A stretch of DNA of 64,000 nt from Chloroflexota bacterium (GCA_024275635.1 JAJRYT010000010.1:1-64000), one strand, 5' to 3'; positions 18,010-27,436 are shown, numbered from the stretch's first letter. Notes: generated from the sequence alone by a model not told the origin. Made by a program: numbers and translations.

Positions 18010-19914
18010 TTAATCAGCTAAAGTTGATAAGTCGCCAAGGTCCTGACCGAGCGCTTTGGCCTTGAGAACGCGGCGCATGATTTTCCCGGAACGGGTCTTG
18101 GGCAAATTATCTACAAATTCAACGGTGGCCGGTTTGGCGATGGGGCCTATTTCATGCCCCACATGAGCGCGTAGTTCTTGTTCTAACCGTTCGCTGCCTT
18201 CATACCCCTGACGCAGGATGCAGTACGCTTTAATGATGTTGCCTTTAAGTTCGTCAGGCACGCCAATGCAGGCGGCTTCGGCGACAGATTCATGGCTGAC
18301 TAGGGCACTTTCGACTTCGGCCGTGCCCAAGCGGTAGCCAGACACTTTGATCACATCATCAATACGGCCGATAATCCAAATATAGCCGTCCTCATCCTTC
18401 TTGGCGCTGTCGCCGGGCAAATACCAGCCCTGCTCTGCATAACGCGACCAGTACTGCTGCACATAGCGGTCGGGATCGCCAAAAACAGTACGCAGCATCG
18501 CCGGCCAGGGGGATTTAATGACCAGGTAGCCCTCTTCATTGGGTGGTACAGAGTCGCCTTCCTCATCCACTACATCTACCTGGACGCCGGGGAAGCCGCG
18601 TGTGCCGGAGCCGGGTTTGAGGGGCATACTGGGCAGCGGCGTAATCATGAAGTTGCCGGTCTCAGTCTGCCACCAGGTATCCATGATGGGGCATTTCTCT
18701 TTACCGATGACGCGGTAATACCATTTCCAGGCTTCCGGGTTGATCGGTTCGCCAACGGAACCAAGCAGGCGCAGGCTGGACAGGTCGTGGCGGTTAGGCC
18801 ACGCTTCGCCGAAACGCATGAGGCCGCGAATGGCCGTGGGAGCTGTGTAGAGGATGGTGATGCCATATTTGGCAACCAGCGACCACCAACGGTCGGGGTA
18901 AGGATGGGTGGGCGCGCCTTCATACATGAAACTGGTCGCGCCCAAAATTAGCGGCGCGTACACGATGTAGCTGTGGCCGGTTATCCAGCCAGGGTCGGCT
19001 GCGCACCACCAAATATCTTCGGGCTTGATGTCGAAAACCCATTTGAGGGTAGTGCTGGTTCCGACCATGTAGCCGCCGTGGGTATGCAGGATGGCTTTGG
19101 GTTTGCCAGTGGTGCCGGAGGTGTAAAGGATGAAGAGCGGGTCTTCGGCGTCCATCACTTCGGTAGGAGCGTTGGGGTCAGCGATGGGCAGGGACATAAG
19201 GTCATGGTACCAATGGTCGCGTCCGGGAACCATTTCTACATCTTGCCCGGTGCGCTTGACGGTGACGACGCTTTGGATGGTTCCGGCTCGTTCCAGGGCT
19301 TCATTGGCGATTTTCTTGAGTTCGATGATGTTGCCGCGCAGCCAAGCGCCATCGGCAGTGACGAGGACTTTGGAATGGCTGTCTTCGATACGGCCGTGTA
19401 ACGCCTCAGTCGAAAAGCCACCGTACACAACGGAGTGCATGGCCCCAATTTTGGCGCAGGCCAACATGGCAATCATCAGTTCCGGGATGCGGCCCATGTA
19501 AATTGTCACCCGATCCCCTTTTTGCACGCCCAGGGAACGAAGGACGCTGGCAAATTTGCTCACTTCGTGGTTGATCTGTTGGTAGGTGTAAACGCGCGTG
19601 TCCCCCTTTTCACCTTCGAAAATGAGGGCGGCTTTGTTGCGAACGGCCGTTCTCATGTGCCGGTCCAGCGCGTTGTGAATAATGTTGACCTTAGCGCCAA
19701 CAAACCATTTATAAAATGGCGCATTGCTGTCGTCTAATACTGTTTCCCAGGGTTGGTACCACTCATAGTTTTCAGCGGCGATCTTGCCCCAAAAACCAGG
19801 GAGATCAGCCGTTGCCTCTGCATGAACCTGCTCATAATCAGGAATATGGGCATTGGCTACCACTTCCGGCGCCGGGAAATAAACCTCGCCTACCATCTTC
19901 TTATTCTCTGCCAT
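18010..19914 (-). CDS. acs: Acetyl-CoA synthetase (AMP-forming)
   Basis: A 634-residue acetate:CoA ligase that makes acetyl-CoA through acetyl-AMP. Visible are the P-loop YTSGTTGKPK, the Acs signature DTWWQTETG, the hinge region GRIDDVIKVSGYRLGTAEVE, and the C-terminal catalytic Lys in PKTRSGKIMRR, the site acetylated in other Acs proteins. Length is typical. AGGAGG precedes the ATG. It appears monocistronic, with a terminator downstream. Confidence 0.96.
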   Translation of the reverse strand: MAENKKMVGEVYFPAPEVVANAHIPDYEQVHAEATADLPGFWGKIAAENYEWYQPWETVLDDSNAPFYKWFVGAKVNIIHNALDRHMRTAVRNKAALIFEGEKGDTRVYTYQQINHEVSKFASVLRSLGVQKGDRVTIYMGRIPELMIAMLACAKIGAMHSVVYGGFSTEALHGRIEDSHSKVLVTADGAWLRGNIIELKKIANEALERAGTIQSVVTVKRTGQDVEMVPGRDHWYHDLMSLPIADPNAPTEVMDAEDPLFILYTSGTTGKPKAILHTHGGYMVGTSTTLKWVFDIKPEDIWWCAADPGWITGHSYIVYAPLILGATSFMYEGAPTHPYPDRWWSLVAKYGITILYTAPTAIRGLMRFGEAWPNRHDLSSLRLLGSVGEPINPEAWKWYYRVIGKEKCPIMDTWWQTETGNFMITPLPSMPLKPGSGTRGFPGVQVDVVDEEGDSVPPNEEGYLVIKSPWPAMLRTVFGDPDRYVQQYWSRYAEQGWYLPGDSAKKDEDGYIWIIGRIDDVIKVSGYRLGTAEVESALVSHESVAEAACIGVPDELKGNIIKAYCILRQGYEGSERLEQELRAHVGHEIGPIAKPATVEFVDNLPKTRSGKIMRRVLKAKALGQDLGDLSTLAD

Positions 19915-20232
19915 CGGTGCCTCCTACTCTTAATAAATGTCTGATAGTGTATAAATGATTCGTGGATCCCCCAAACAAGTATAAATGCGAAACACAAAAT
20001 CGTAAAACAAACCGGCGTAATCTGCGAAAAACAGCTTAAATGCCGTAAGAGAATTCGTAACTTACCATTGCTATCCTGGATCGGACATCTTTAGAATTGT
20101 AGTAGCGTATGTGCGGGCATTATAAATGGTCGAATACCCCTACATACATCGGGAAGTAAGACAATGGGATATAGAGGAAAAGAAAAGATAAGTCAACCAG
20201 AGCTTTCAGTTCCTACAGCAGACTGGGGGACT
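19915..20232. other. intergenic region between divergent genes
   Basis: About 318 bp holding the divergent leaders of acs and the response regulator. It is AT-rich. I see no gene, repeat or convincing operator. Confidence 0.5.
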
Positions 20233-20637
20233 ATGAAAGTCCTCCTCGTTGATGATCATGTGCTGTTCCGGGAAGGTCTCACCAGTCTCCTTGACTCTCA
20301 ACCTGATTTATCTGTAATCGGATCGGCCAAAACTGCGGCTGAGGCTATTCATAAAACGCGCGTATTGCAGCCCGATCTCGTTTTGATGGATTTCGACTTG
20401 CCAGATGGCACCGGGCTGGATGTCACACAAACCATTTTGAACGATCATCCGCACACGAAAATTATTTTCTTGACGCTGCATGAAGACGATGAACGGTTGT
20501 TTGAAGCCATTCGTTACGGAGCGAAAGGTTATTTATTAAAAAATGTGTCGGTCACCAGATTGCTGTCTTACTTGCGCGAAGATGGGAGTAAGAGAACTAT
20601 CCATTCTCAATTAATGACTAAATCCAGTAAGAATTGA
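20233..20637 (+). CDS. NarL-type receiver without output domain
   Basis: ATG 20233 (MKVLLVDDH) is preferred over the track's 20164 start because the family begins there. A complete receiver domain follows: DD of the acid pocket, phospho-acceptor Asp in LVLMDFDLPDG, Thr of FLTLH and Lys of GYLLK. After residue 110 the sequence stops matching, and no LuxR-type helix-turn-helix is present. This suggests a NarL-family regulator that lost its DNA-binding domain, or a stand-alone receiver. No kinase is adjacent. Confidence 0.75.
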   Translation: MKVLLVDDHVLFREGLTSLLDSQPDLSVIGSAKTAAEAIHKTRVLQPDLVLMDFDLPDGTGLDVTQTILNDHPHTKIIFLTLHEDDERLFEAIRYGAKGYLLKNVSVTRLLSYLREDGSKRTIHSQLMTKSSKN

Positions 20638-20792
20638 CCATCCAACTTTCATAAATATGTTATCAAGACGGCTTGATTTTAACCGTTTCTAAACCTGACG
20701 AATCTAATTCATTGATATACTATCCTAATAAGTATCGGTAAATTCCCAGAGATTGATAACGATTTAGCAAACAGTGAACACAGGAGAGAGTA

Positions 20793-21548
20793 ATGAATCG
20801 AAAGCAATTATCTGTATTGGTAGTCTTCTTATTGTTAGCCGTCACAACAATTACGGTTTACGCACTGATAACAATAGATGGCAATGTTACCACTGATGCG
20901 GCTGAAACCGAATGGGCCAGCGCATCATGTTCCAATGATGCTGGGGGCGCAAACGATAATGGCGGCGGCGCGCGCGTGGATTTGACCCGCGCCTGTGTCT
21001 ATGAAGGTGAATATTATGCGCCAGGTAATATTTACTTATATTGGAATTGGGATAATTCCAGCTTTACCATTGCTACAGAAGCGTGTGCTTTGTTTGGCAA
21101 TGCGACTAATGGCGTTCCCGACGACGCCAATGCCAATTATGCGCTGTGCGGCACCGTTAACGGCAACCCCTCGACATTGACCAGCGCCACTTTGTATTCA
21201 TGCGATAACTCCAGCGCCATAAGCTGCGGTACGCCCGCCGTGATCAATACGCCCAATTGTGCCGTCGCTGTCAATGGCAACGATCCATTCCAAGTGGGCA
21301 ATGACACAACCATTGAATGTCAAATTCCCATTACCGATATTGGAGCCAACACGGTTACCCAAAATCGCGCCTTTTTAGATGTTTGTGATCCTGGCGGCCA
21401 GGATTGCTTAAATGCGACAGTTGTACCGCTGGCGATTCATTTAGCCAGCGCCGGCGCCAGCAGCGGCAATGGCCTGATTCTTCTGACGCTTGTTTTTAGT
21501 TTCGCTTTGGTTAGTTTGTTTGCTGTGCGCCGTCACCGCACGATTTGA
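20793..21548 (+). CDS. Exported cysteine-containing surface protein
   Basis: A 251-residue protein with an N-terminal signal anchor (residues 5-27), an Asn/Ala-rich extracellular region with several Cys residues, and a C-terminal hydrophobic segment (LILLTLVFSFALVSLFAV) followed by RRHR. That tail resembles a membrane-anchoring or sorting signal. AGGAGA lies just upstream of the ATG. The family is not recognised; a surface or matrix protein is the likeliest role. Confidence 0.65.
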   Translation: MNRKQLSVLVVFLLLAVTTITVYALITIDGNVTTDAAETEWASASCSNDAGGANDNGGGARVDLTRACVYEGEYYAPGNIYLYWNWDNSSFTIATEACALFGNATNGVPDDANANYALCGTVNGNPSTLTSATLYSCDNSSAISCGTPAVINTPNCAVAVNGNDPFQVGNDTTIECQIPITDIGANTVTQNRAFLDVCDPGGQDCLNATVVPLAIHLASAGASSGNGLILLTLVFSFALVSLFAVRRHRTI

Positions 21549-21570
21549 GTATTTGAATGTGATTTGTTCC

Positions 21571-21607
21571 GGAGGGATGCTGGTTCACAGCACCCCTCTT
21601 TTTTTTG
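21571..21607 (+). terminator. Rho-independent terminator
   Basis: GAGGGATGCTG and CAGCACCCCTC form a stem followed by eight or more T residues, 22 bp after the surface-protein gene. Confidence 0.85.
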
Positions 21608-21644
21608 CTTGCCAGAAACGGCCGTTTCGGTATCCTAGTCGGTC

Positions 21645-22283
21645 ATGCGCAAACAATACACATTAGCCGATGTCAAACAGGCCCTTGCCCTACCTGGCTT
21701 TGACGGGATGGCCGCCCAGAAAAAAATGACCCCCTCCCCGCGCGGGAACCGGCGGCCCGATTCTTTGCCGGGACAGGCGCGATTGGGCGGGGTGCTGGCG
21801 CTGCTCTACTGCCGCCAAGATGAGCTGTGTGTGGTTCTCACCCGGCGGCGCGACAACCTGAACAACCACGCCGGTCAAATTTCCTTCCCCGGCGGCCGGC
21901 GCGAAGGGTCGGAGTCGCTGCGGGAAACGGCCGTTCGTGAAGCCCATGAAGAAATCGGCGTCAATCCGGAAGCTTTGACCATCCTCGGCGCACTCACGCC
22001 GCTCTACATCTTGCCATCCGATTTTGAAGTACACCCTACTGTCGCCTGGCACGGGAATGGGGAACGGCCGATTTTCACCCCCAATGATGACGAAGTGGCC
22101 GAAATCCTGGAAACACCGCTGCATCACCTGATGAACCCGGCCACACGAGCCGAAGAGATATGGACGATTCGCGGCTACAACTTGCGCGTGCCCTTCTACG
22201 TTGTGCAAGGCCATAAAGTTTGGGGAGCGACGGCGATGATGTTAAGCGAATTCGTGGAGCGGCTGCGGAAGATTGAAGATTAA
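21645..22283 (+). CDS. Nudix hydrolase, CoA pyrophosphatase type
   Basis: A 212-residue Nudix enzyme. The Nudix box spans about residues 84-106 (GRREGSESLRETAVREAHEEIG). The string LNNHAGQISFPGG just before it marks the CoA diphosphatase subgroup (NudL/NUDT7-like), which hydrolyses CoA and acyl-CoA to 4'-phosphopantetheine and 3',5'-ADP. The C-terminal codons run into a heptad array. It is a single gene, convergent with the kinase. Confidence 0.9.
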   Translation: MRKQYTLADVKQALALPGFDGMAAQKKMTPSPRGNRRPDSLPGQARLGGVLALLYCRQDELCVVLTRRRDNLNNHAGQISFPGGRREGSESLRETAVREAHEEIGVNPEALTILGALTPLYILPSDFEVHPTVAWHGNGERPIFTPNDDEVAEILETPLHHLMNPATRAEEIWTIRGYNLRVPFYVVQGHKVWGATAMMLSEFVERLRKIED

Positions 22284-22354
22284 TGATTAATGATTGAAGA
22301 TTATGGATGGCACACATCCTAATCATCAATCATCAATCTTCAATTATTAATTTC
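22269..22354. repeat. heptad-type inverted arrays between Nudix and kinase genes
   Basis: Units of ATTGAAG, TTAATGA and ATGATTA are followed by the complementary ATCATCA, ATCTTCA and ATTATTA units, forming a hairpin between two convergent genes. The outer edges overlap the 3' ends of both genes. Confidence 0.75.
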
Positions 22355-23807
22355 TTCGGATGAAGGTGGACGCTTCCGGCGCATCAGTGATGGGCAGGCG
22401 GACGATGAAGACGCTGCCATTGCCGACCTGGCTGCGGGCTTGAATACGGCCGTTATGCGCCTCCACCAACTCCTTCACAATTGCCAACCCCAAACCCGTC
22501 CCGCGCCGCCCGCTGCTCCGCGCCTTATCCACCTGGTAAAAGCGCTCAAAAATGCGCGATAGTTCGTCCGGTTCGATGCCCCGCCCCGTATCCTGCACCA
22601 CGCCTTCGACCGCTTTTTTGCCATGCGGCCGTACCTGCAAATGGACGCGCCCGCCGGTTGGCGTATGCGTCAAGGCATTGTCCACCAGATTGGTAAACAC
22701 CTGCACCAGCCGGTCATGATCGCCCAACACCGGCGCGGCTGGGTTTACATCTAACGTCAGGTGAATATCTTGTTCCTGCGCCCGCAAAGCGAGGTTGCGC
22801 TGCACATCAGTCAAGACCTGGCCGAAATCAACAGGAACCCGCGCCAGTTCCAACTGCCCGGACTCGATACGGGCCAAATCGAGCAGCTGCGCCACCATGC
22901 GCGACATACGGTCGGCTTCTTTATGGATGATTTGGACCGCCTGGCGCTGCTGTTCGGGTGAAACGGCCGTGCCATCCAACAGCGCCTGGCTCCACCCCCG
23001 AATCGAAGTAATCGGCGTCTTCAAATCGTGCGACACGTTGGCTACGAAATCTTGCTGGGCATGCCGGGTCATCTTTACCTGAGCGGCCATGCTGTTAAAA
23101 CTAGCCGCCACCCGTTGCACCTCTTCCGGGCCTTGGGGTGGGATTTGTTGATCATAATCCCCTTCGGCAATCGCTTCCGCCGCCGCCGCCAATTTTTGCA
23201 ACGGCCGGGCCACCGACGCCGCAATCCCAAAGGCCAACAAGATCGCTAACAAAAAAGCGGCCGTGCCCGCGCCAAACAAAGGCCGGAAGAACAACGCTCG
23301 AAAGAAGGAAAGAGCGGTCGGCTCTGGGGCAATGTAATACACCTGGATACGGCCGTTCGCCCCGCCAACAGACGAGGGAGAATAAGCCAGCCAGCGCGAC
23401 CCATCCGCCGCCCGGAAACGGCCGAATACAGCATTTTGGTCTGCCTCAGGCAGCAAACGCTGCGACAACGGCTCCACCCCGGTCATCGTTTCCCCTACCC
23501 AACTATCCGCGCTGTCATAAACCACCCGCTTACTATTGGCATTGGCAATCAAAACCCGCACATTACTCTCGGCCGAGAGGCGCGTTAATAACTCTTGCTG
23601 TGCCGCCGCATTGCCGCCCGATTCACGCAAACGGCTCAATTCACGCCGGTGGCTCTGGCTGACGCTGCTCAAATGTTGTAGCGAAGGGAGATAACGAACC
23701 GTGGGCCGCGTGCCAATGAGGAACAGCGCTGCCGCTACCGCCAGCAACACGGCAACAATGACGGCAATGTAGGAAAGGAGCAGACGGCTGCGGAGGGTCT
23801 TGAACAT
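22347..23807 (-). CDS. Sensor histidine kinase (HAMP-HisKA-HATPase)
   Basis: A membrane histidine kinase of about 486 residues. It has a TM near the N-terminus, an extracytoplasmic sensor of about 150 residues, a second TM, a HAMP domain, and the phospho-acceptor His in SHDLKTPITS. The ATPase N box is NLVDNALTH, and the G boxes are DTGRGI and GTGLGL. ATG 23807 (MFKTLRSRLL) is preferred; the track adds eight residues upstream. Its partner regulator lies directly upstream on the same strand. The ligand is unknown. Confidence 0.93.
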   Translation of the reverse strand: MFKTLRSRLLLSYIAVIVAVLLAVAAALFLIGTRPTVRYLPSLQHLSSVSQSHRRELSRLRESGGNAAAQQELLTRLSAESNVRVLIANANSKRVVYDSADSWVGETMTGVEPLSQRLLPEADQNAVFGRFRAADGSRWLAYSPSSVGGANGRIQVYYIAPEPTALSFFRALFFRPLFGAGTAAFLLAILLAFGIAASVARPLQKLAAAAEAIAEGDYDQQIPPQGPEEVQRVAASFNSMAAQVKMTRHAQQDFVANVSHDLKTPITSIRGWSQALLDGTAVSPEQQRQAVQIIHKEADRMSRMVAQLLDLARIESGQLELARVPVDFGQVLTDVQRNLALRAQEQDIHLTLDVNPAAPVLGDHDRLVQVFTNLVDNALTHTPTGGRVHLQVRPHGKKAVEGVVQDTGRGIEPDELSRIFERFYQVDKARSSGRRGTGLGLAIVKELVEAHNGRIQARSQVGNGSVFIVRLPITDAPEASTFIRRN

Positions 23808-23901
23808 CTTACCTGGAAAAATACCAATCAATCGTGAAAAAGTTCAGCAGAAAGTGTTAGAGAAGTGTAAAGTGTCGGCAAGTTTGTAAGACTGCAAGGA
23901 G

Positions 23902-23961
23902 GCGAGTAAGCAGGTTTGCGACTGCATGAATTACTTGCCACAGGCGTACTTGCCTACTCGC
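23902..23961. repeat. inverted repeat between regulator and kinase
   Basis: GCGAGTAAGCAGGT and ACTTGCCTACTCGC form an imperfect inverted pair with heptad-like spacing. The right arm includes the stop codon of the response regulator. Confidence 0.55.
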
Positions 23962-24637
23962 TCACCAATTTATACCCCATCCCCCATACCGTCTCGATAA
24001 CTAAATCGCTGCCGCTCAATTTGTCGCGCAGATGGGCGATGTGAACATCAACGGTGCGGGTCTGGCCGTAAAATTCGTAGCCCCAGACCAGATCGAGCAG
24101 TTGGTCGCGGGAGAGGACGATGTTGCGGTGATCGAGCAGGGTCAGCAGCAAGTCGAACTCTTTGGCGCGTAAATTAATGCGGTCGCCGGCGACGGTGATT
24201 TCGCGGCTGGCGGGGTCGAGGGTGAGATTTCCAGCCTGGCGTTTTTTGTTGGGGGCGTCGGTTACGGCCGTTCCCACCCGTCGCAAAATAGCCCTCACCC
24301 GCGCCACCAATTCACGGGGATTAAACGGCTTGGTCAAATAATCATCCGCGCCCATTTCCAGGCCGACGATCTTGTCAATATCATCGTCCCGCGCTGTCAA
24401 CATGATGATGGGCAGATTGCCCTCGGCGCGGACGCGGCGGCACACTTCCCAGCCGTCCATCTCCGGCATCATCAAGTCCAGCACTAGCAAAGCGGGGCTG
24501 AGTTCTTTGATTTTGATCAAGGCTTGAACGCCGTTAACGGCCGTCGCCACCCCATACCCATCCTTCTCCAGGTACATGCGGGCTAGTTCGCGGATACTGG
24601 AATCGTCGTCGGCAATAAGAATCGTTTCTTGAGGCAT
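23954..24637 (-). CDS. OmpR-family response regulator
   Basis: A 227-residue regulator. The receiver has DDD in the acid pocket, the phospho-acceptor in LLVLDLMMPEMDG, LTAR and YLTKPF. A winged-helix DNA-binding domain follows (LRAKEFDLLLTLL, TVDVHIAHLRDKL, GMGYKLV). It lies upstream of the histidine kinase with 146 bp between, making a two-component pair. Confidence 0.95.
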   Translation of the reverse strand: MPQETILIADDDSSIRELARMYLEKDGYGVATAVNGVQALIKIKELSPALLVLDLMMPEMDGWEVCRRVRAEGNLPIIMLTARDDDIDKIVGLEMGADDYLTKPFNPRELVARVRAILRRVGTAVTDAPNKKRQAGNLTLDPASREITVAGDRINLRAKEFDLLLTLLDHRNIVLSRDQLLDLVWGYEFYGQTRTVDVHIAHLRDKLSGSDLVIETVWGMGYKLVSE

Positions 24638-24641
24638 GAGA

Positions 24642-24694
24642 ATGCGTCATACGTCATACGTCATCAGGTTTTTGGCGCATGACGTATGACGTAT
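24642..24694. repeat. heptad array (CATACGT) with inverted mate
   Basis: Three CATACGT-like units face GACGTAT units across a short spacer, forming a hairpin between the regulator gene and the RidA gene. Confidence 0.8.
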
Positions 24695-24698
24695 CAGT

Positions 24699-25088
24699 TT
24701 ATTTTTTCTTCACCAGCGCCACCGCTTCAATTTCCACCTGAGCGCCCAGAGGCAGCGCGGCTACCTCAACGGCCGAACGAGCCGGGGGATTTTTGGCGAA
24801 GAAACGGCCGTACACTTCATTCATCGCCCCAAAATCAGCCATATTTTGCAAAAACACCGTTGTCTTCACCACATTCTTCAAGCTGGAACCGGCCGCTTTC
24901 AACACCGCCTGCAAATTCTCCAACGCCCGCTCCGTCTGCACCGACACATCTCCTTCCACCATTTTACCCGTCGCCGGGTCCAGCGGAATCTGACCGGCCG
25001 TATACACCAACTCGCCAATCTTCACCGCCTGCTAATAAGGCCCCACCGCTGCCGGAGCATGTTCCGTACTAACAATCTTTTTCTTCAT
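24699..25088 (-). pseudogene. ridA: RidA family protein with in-frame TAG
   Basis: RidA (YjgF/YER057c) proteins hydrolyse reactive enamine/imine intermediates. The track shows only the part from MKIGELVYTAGQ. The true start is ATG 25088: it gives MKKKIVSTEHAPAAVGPY, then TAG at codon 19 (25034-25032), then QAVKIGELVYTAGQIPLDP. RidA proteins normally read GPYSQA here, so the TAG replaces Ser (TCG to TAG). The conserved Arg of RSAVEV and the Glu of VEIEAVA are present. The whole reading frame is otherwise typical at 129 residues. A true nonsense mutation or a base error. Confidence 0.8.
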
Positions 25089-25147
25089 TTGCCTTTTCCT
25101 TCCGACTTTTTCGCCGAAACATAACATTCGTGTACTTGACTAACTGA

Positions 25148-26287
25148 CTACTCGACTGCCTTCTCATAAATCCGGTATGTCTTATAAATTTTCGCCCCCA
25201 TCATTTCAATGGCCCGATTCATCATATCATTAGTTTCCAAAATCCAAGACGCCTCGGCAAATTTGTATCCCTTGGCCACCGCTGCCTTCGTTGTTTCATG
25301 ATACATCAACGCATCAATCCCCAAACCGCGATACGGCTCAATGACCCCCAAAATCAACACGCGCAAAAAATCAGCCTGGTTCTTTTTCCACAAACTGTAC
25401 GCGCCACCCAGGTAAGAACTGAGAATAGACGGGCCTGGGTGAAATTTGTGTAAGGGTTGATTAGCATCGGGCAAAGAAATAGCGACGCCAACCGGTTCAT
25501 CATCTTTTTCGACCATAAACGTCAGCGCGGGGTCGAGAATCAGCTTCAACCCTTCCGCCAGATGGTCGAATTCATGATCGGTCATAGGCACAAAGCCCCA
25601 ATTTCGCTCCCAGGCGCTGTTGTAAATTCGTTTTACGCACTCTACTTCATTGTCCCAATCCTTCATATTTAGATTGCGAATGGTGAGATGATAACGCTCT
25701 TTAACCTTGCCAACCACCCGCAGCAGCTTCTCTGGCATCTGCTCCAGCGTCTCGTTCATATCAGCCCACCAAGCCCACAAATTCATCGCTTTAGTGAATC
25801 CGGCAGCCTCGATGAAATCAACATAATATGGCGGATTGTAGGTCATCATCACAACAGGTGGGCTGTCGAAACCGTCAACAAGCAAGCCGCACTCGTCATT
25901 GGTGGAAAGGTTCATCGGCCCCAGGATTTTATCTACCTTATGGTCTCTGGCCCAGTTACAGGCCGTCTCCAATAACAGCGCGGCCGCTTCCGGGTCGTTT
26001 AACACCTCAAACACGCCAAAATGAGCCGCGTTCTCTTCGTGAAACTCATTGTGCCGGTGGTTGATGATGGCGGCAATGATGCCAACCGGCTTACCCTCTC
26101 GCCGGGTGATGAAAAAATCAACTTCGGCATGTTCAAAAAAGGGATGCTTACCTTTGGTGAAAGCCGCCAACCGTTCATGGTATAACCAGGGAACCCAGTG
26201 AGGATCATCCTTGTAGACCATCCAGGGAACTTTGAGAAATTGACGCAACTGCTTGTTTGTTTGGACTCGTTCTATTTGCAAGCTCAT
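25148..26287 (-). CDS. GNAT-family N-acetyltransferase-like protein
   Basis: A 379-residue protein with two GNAT-like halves. The N-terminal half carries GPMNLSTNDECGLLV and the C-terminal half carries GVIEPYRGLGIDALMYHE, which fits the acetyl-CoA pyrophosphate loop (R/Q-x-x-G-x-G/A). Similar long proteins are common in bacteria and are mostly uncharacterised. The substrate is unknown. It starts with MSLQIERVQTNKQ and has no close operon partner. Confidence 0.8.
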   Translation of the reverse strand: MSLQIERVQTNKQLRQFLKVPWMVYKDDPHWVPWLYHERLAAFTKGKHPFFEHAEVDFFITRREGKPVGIIAAIINHRHNEFHEENAAHFGVFEVLNDPEAAALLLETACNWARDHKVDKILGPMNLSTNDECGLLVDGFDSPPVVMMTYNPPYYVDFIEAAGFTKAMNLWAWWADMNETLEQMPEKLLRVVGKVKERYHLTIRNLNMKDWDNEVECVKRIYNSAWERNWGFVPMTDHEFDHLAEGLKLILDPALTFMVEKDDEPVGVAISLPDANQPLHKFHPGPSILSSYLGGAYSLWKKNQADFLRVLILGVIEPYRGLGIDALMYHETTKAAVAKGYKFAEASWILETNDMMNRAIEMMGAKIYKTYRIYEKAVE

Positions 26288-26498
26288 GATGCGGGACCCT
26301 TTCGATGCGTGAAGATTGATGACTAATGATTGATGTGCAAGCGCATTTTAGCATGGCTGGGGAGAAGCGAGCAAATACAAAATTTGCCCAACCGCATCTC
26401 CTGACAGACACGGCCGTTTATGATAAACTTCTCTGGTTAAAATATGAATTTAAGCAGGTGGCAGGCGTGAAACGGCCGTTTCCCTGCCAACAGCAGCA

Positions 26499-26669
26499 AT
26501 GTACACGCAAATCTGGCCCCTGGTCATCGAATTAGGCGATTTTAGGCTCACCAGCGTCACCCCATTAAACGAGGTGCTCTGGTTCATCGCCGGTCTATTG
26601 TTACTGACCGGATTGTCAGCGGCCGTTTTGTGGTGGCATCGCCGCGCCCGCCCCGATCCATTTATCTAA
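26499..26669 (+). CDS. Possible 56-residue membrane protein
   Basis: This ORF is below the track cutoff. It reads MYTQIWPLVIELGDF, then a hydrophobic segment (LWFIAGLLLLTGLSAAVLWW) followed by HRRAR, giving a single TM with positive-inside tail. No clear ribosome site is seen. It lies 85 bp before efp. It could be chance, but its coding look is better than any other frame there. Confidence 0.4.
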   Translation: MYTQIWPLVIELGDFRLTSVTPLNEVLWFIAGLLLLTGLSAAVLWWHRRARPDPFI

Positions 26670-26753
26670 AAGTGGCAAGGTGGCCGGGTAAAGAAAAAGC
26701 GAACATTCCGTAACCCTGCAACTCTTAATCTTTCCTCAGGAGCAATAATTATC

Positions 26754-27311
26754 ATGATTGATGTCAATCAACTTCGTCGCGGCGTCAACTTCACCCACGA
26801 CGGTAATTTATACAAAGTAACCGAATACAGTCACAGCAAACCCGGCCGCGGTAAAGCGACAATCAAAGTTAACGTGCGTAATTTACGAACCGGGGCTAAT
26901 TTGCAAATCACCTTCACTTCTGGCGACCGAGTCGAAGATATTCGTCTGGACAAAACGACCTACCAATATCTGTATGATGACGGTCAATTCTACGTTTTCA
27001 TGGATACGGAAACCTATGATCAAAAACAGGTGTCCCATGCCGTGATGGAAGGTCACGCTCGTTTTTTGCGTGACAATATGGAACTGGAATTACTCACTTA
27101 CGAAGGCGAAGTGTTGGACTTTATTCTGCCCAAGTCAATGGCGTTTGAAGTTGTGGAAGCCGAAAATGCCGTGGCCGGAGATACGGCAACCGGCGCCACG
27201 AAGGAAGTAATCACTGATACAGGTTTGAAGGTGAAAACCCCCTTGTTTGTCAATATAGGCGATACAATCAAGGTAAATACAGAAACGAGCGAGTATATTA
27301 CGCGGGTGTAA
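26754..27311 (+). CDS. efp: Translation elongation factor P
   Basis: EF-P relieves ribosome stalling at polyproline stretches, which suits a genome with long Pro/Thr linkers. The 185-residue protein has the three usual beta-barrel domains. The loop that carries the modified residue reads KPGRGKA, so the tip is Arg rather than the more common Lys; Thermus EF-P also has Arg there. The C-terminal motif is FVNIGDTIKVNTETSEYITRV. AGGAGC precedes the ATG. Confidence 0.96.
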   Translation: MIDVNQLRRGVNFTHDGNLYKVTEYSHSKPGRGKATIKVNVRNLRTGANLQITFTSGDRVEDIRLDKTTYQYLYDDGQFYVFMDTETYDQKQVSHAVMEGHARFLRDNMELELLTYEGEVLDFILPKSMAFEVVEAENAVAGDTATGATKEVITDTGLKVKTPLFVNIGDTIKVNTETSEYITRV

Positions 27312-27326
27312 CTCGACAAAAAACCC

Positions 27327-27436
27327 GTATCTTCTCAAAATTTCGGGGCAAAGATTACAAAAGTTTCAAAACGGGCGCTATGCAGACAATATGTTGTTAA
27401 AACTTTTGTAATCTCCCCAGTTTATTGAGAAGATAC
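27327..27436. repeat. nested inverted repeat, MITE-like
   Basis: Outer arms GTATCTTCTCAA / TTGAGAAGATAC enclose inner arms AGATTACAAAAGTTT / AAACTTTTGTAATCT, with about 33 bp between the inner arms. The inner arm is close to the palindrome family near the RAYT gene (AGATTACAAAAGTCT at 38945). It may be a non-autonomous mobile element. Confidence 0.65.

Noticed and set aside
164-25088. Stop-codon reassignment to explain three in-frame stops
   Set aside because: Both TAG (692, 25034) and TAA (12679) are involved, at positions expecting different residues, and both codons end other genes normally (e.g. DUF971 ends in TAG).
26754-27311. Arg at the EF-P loop tip as a novelty
   Set aside because: Arg occurs at this position in other EF-P proteins, for example Thermus, so it is not exceptional.
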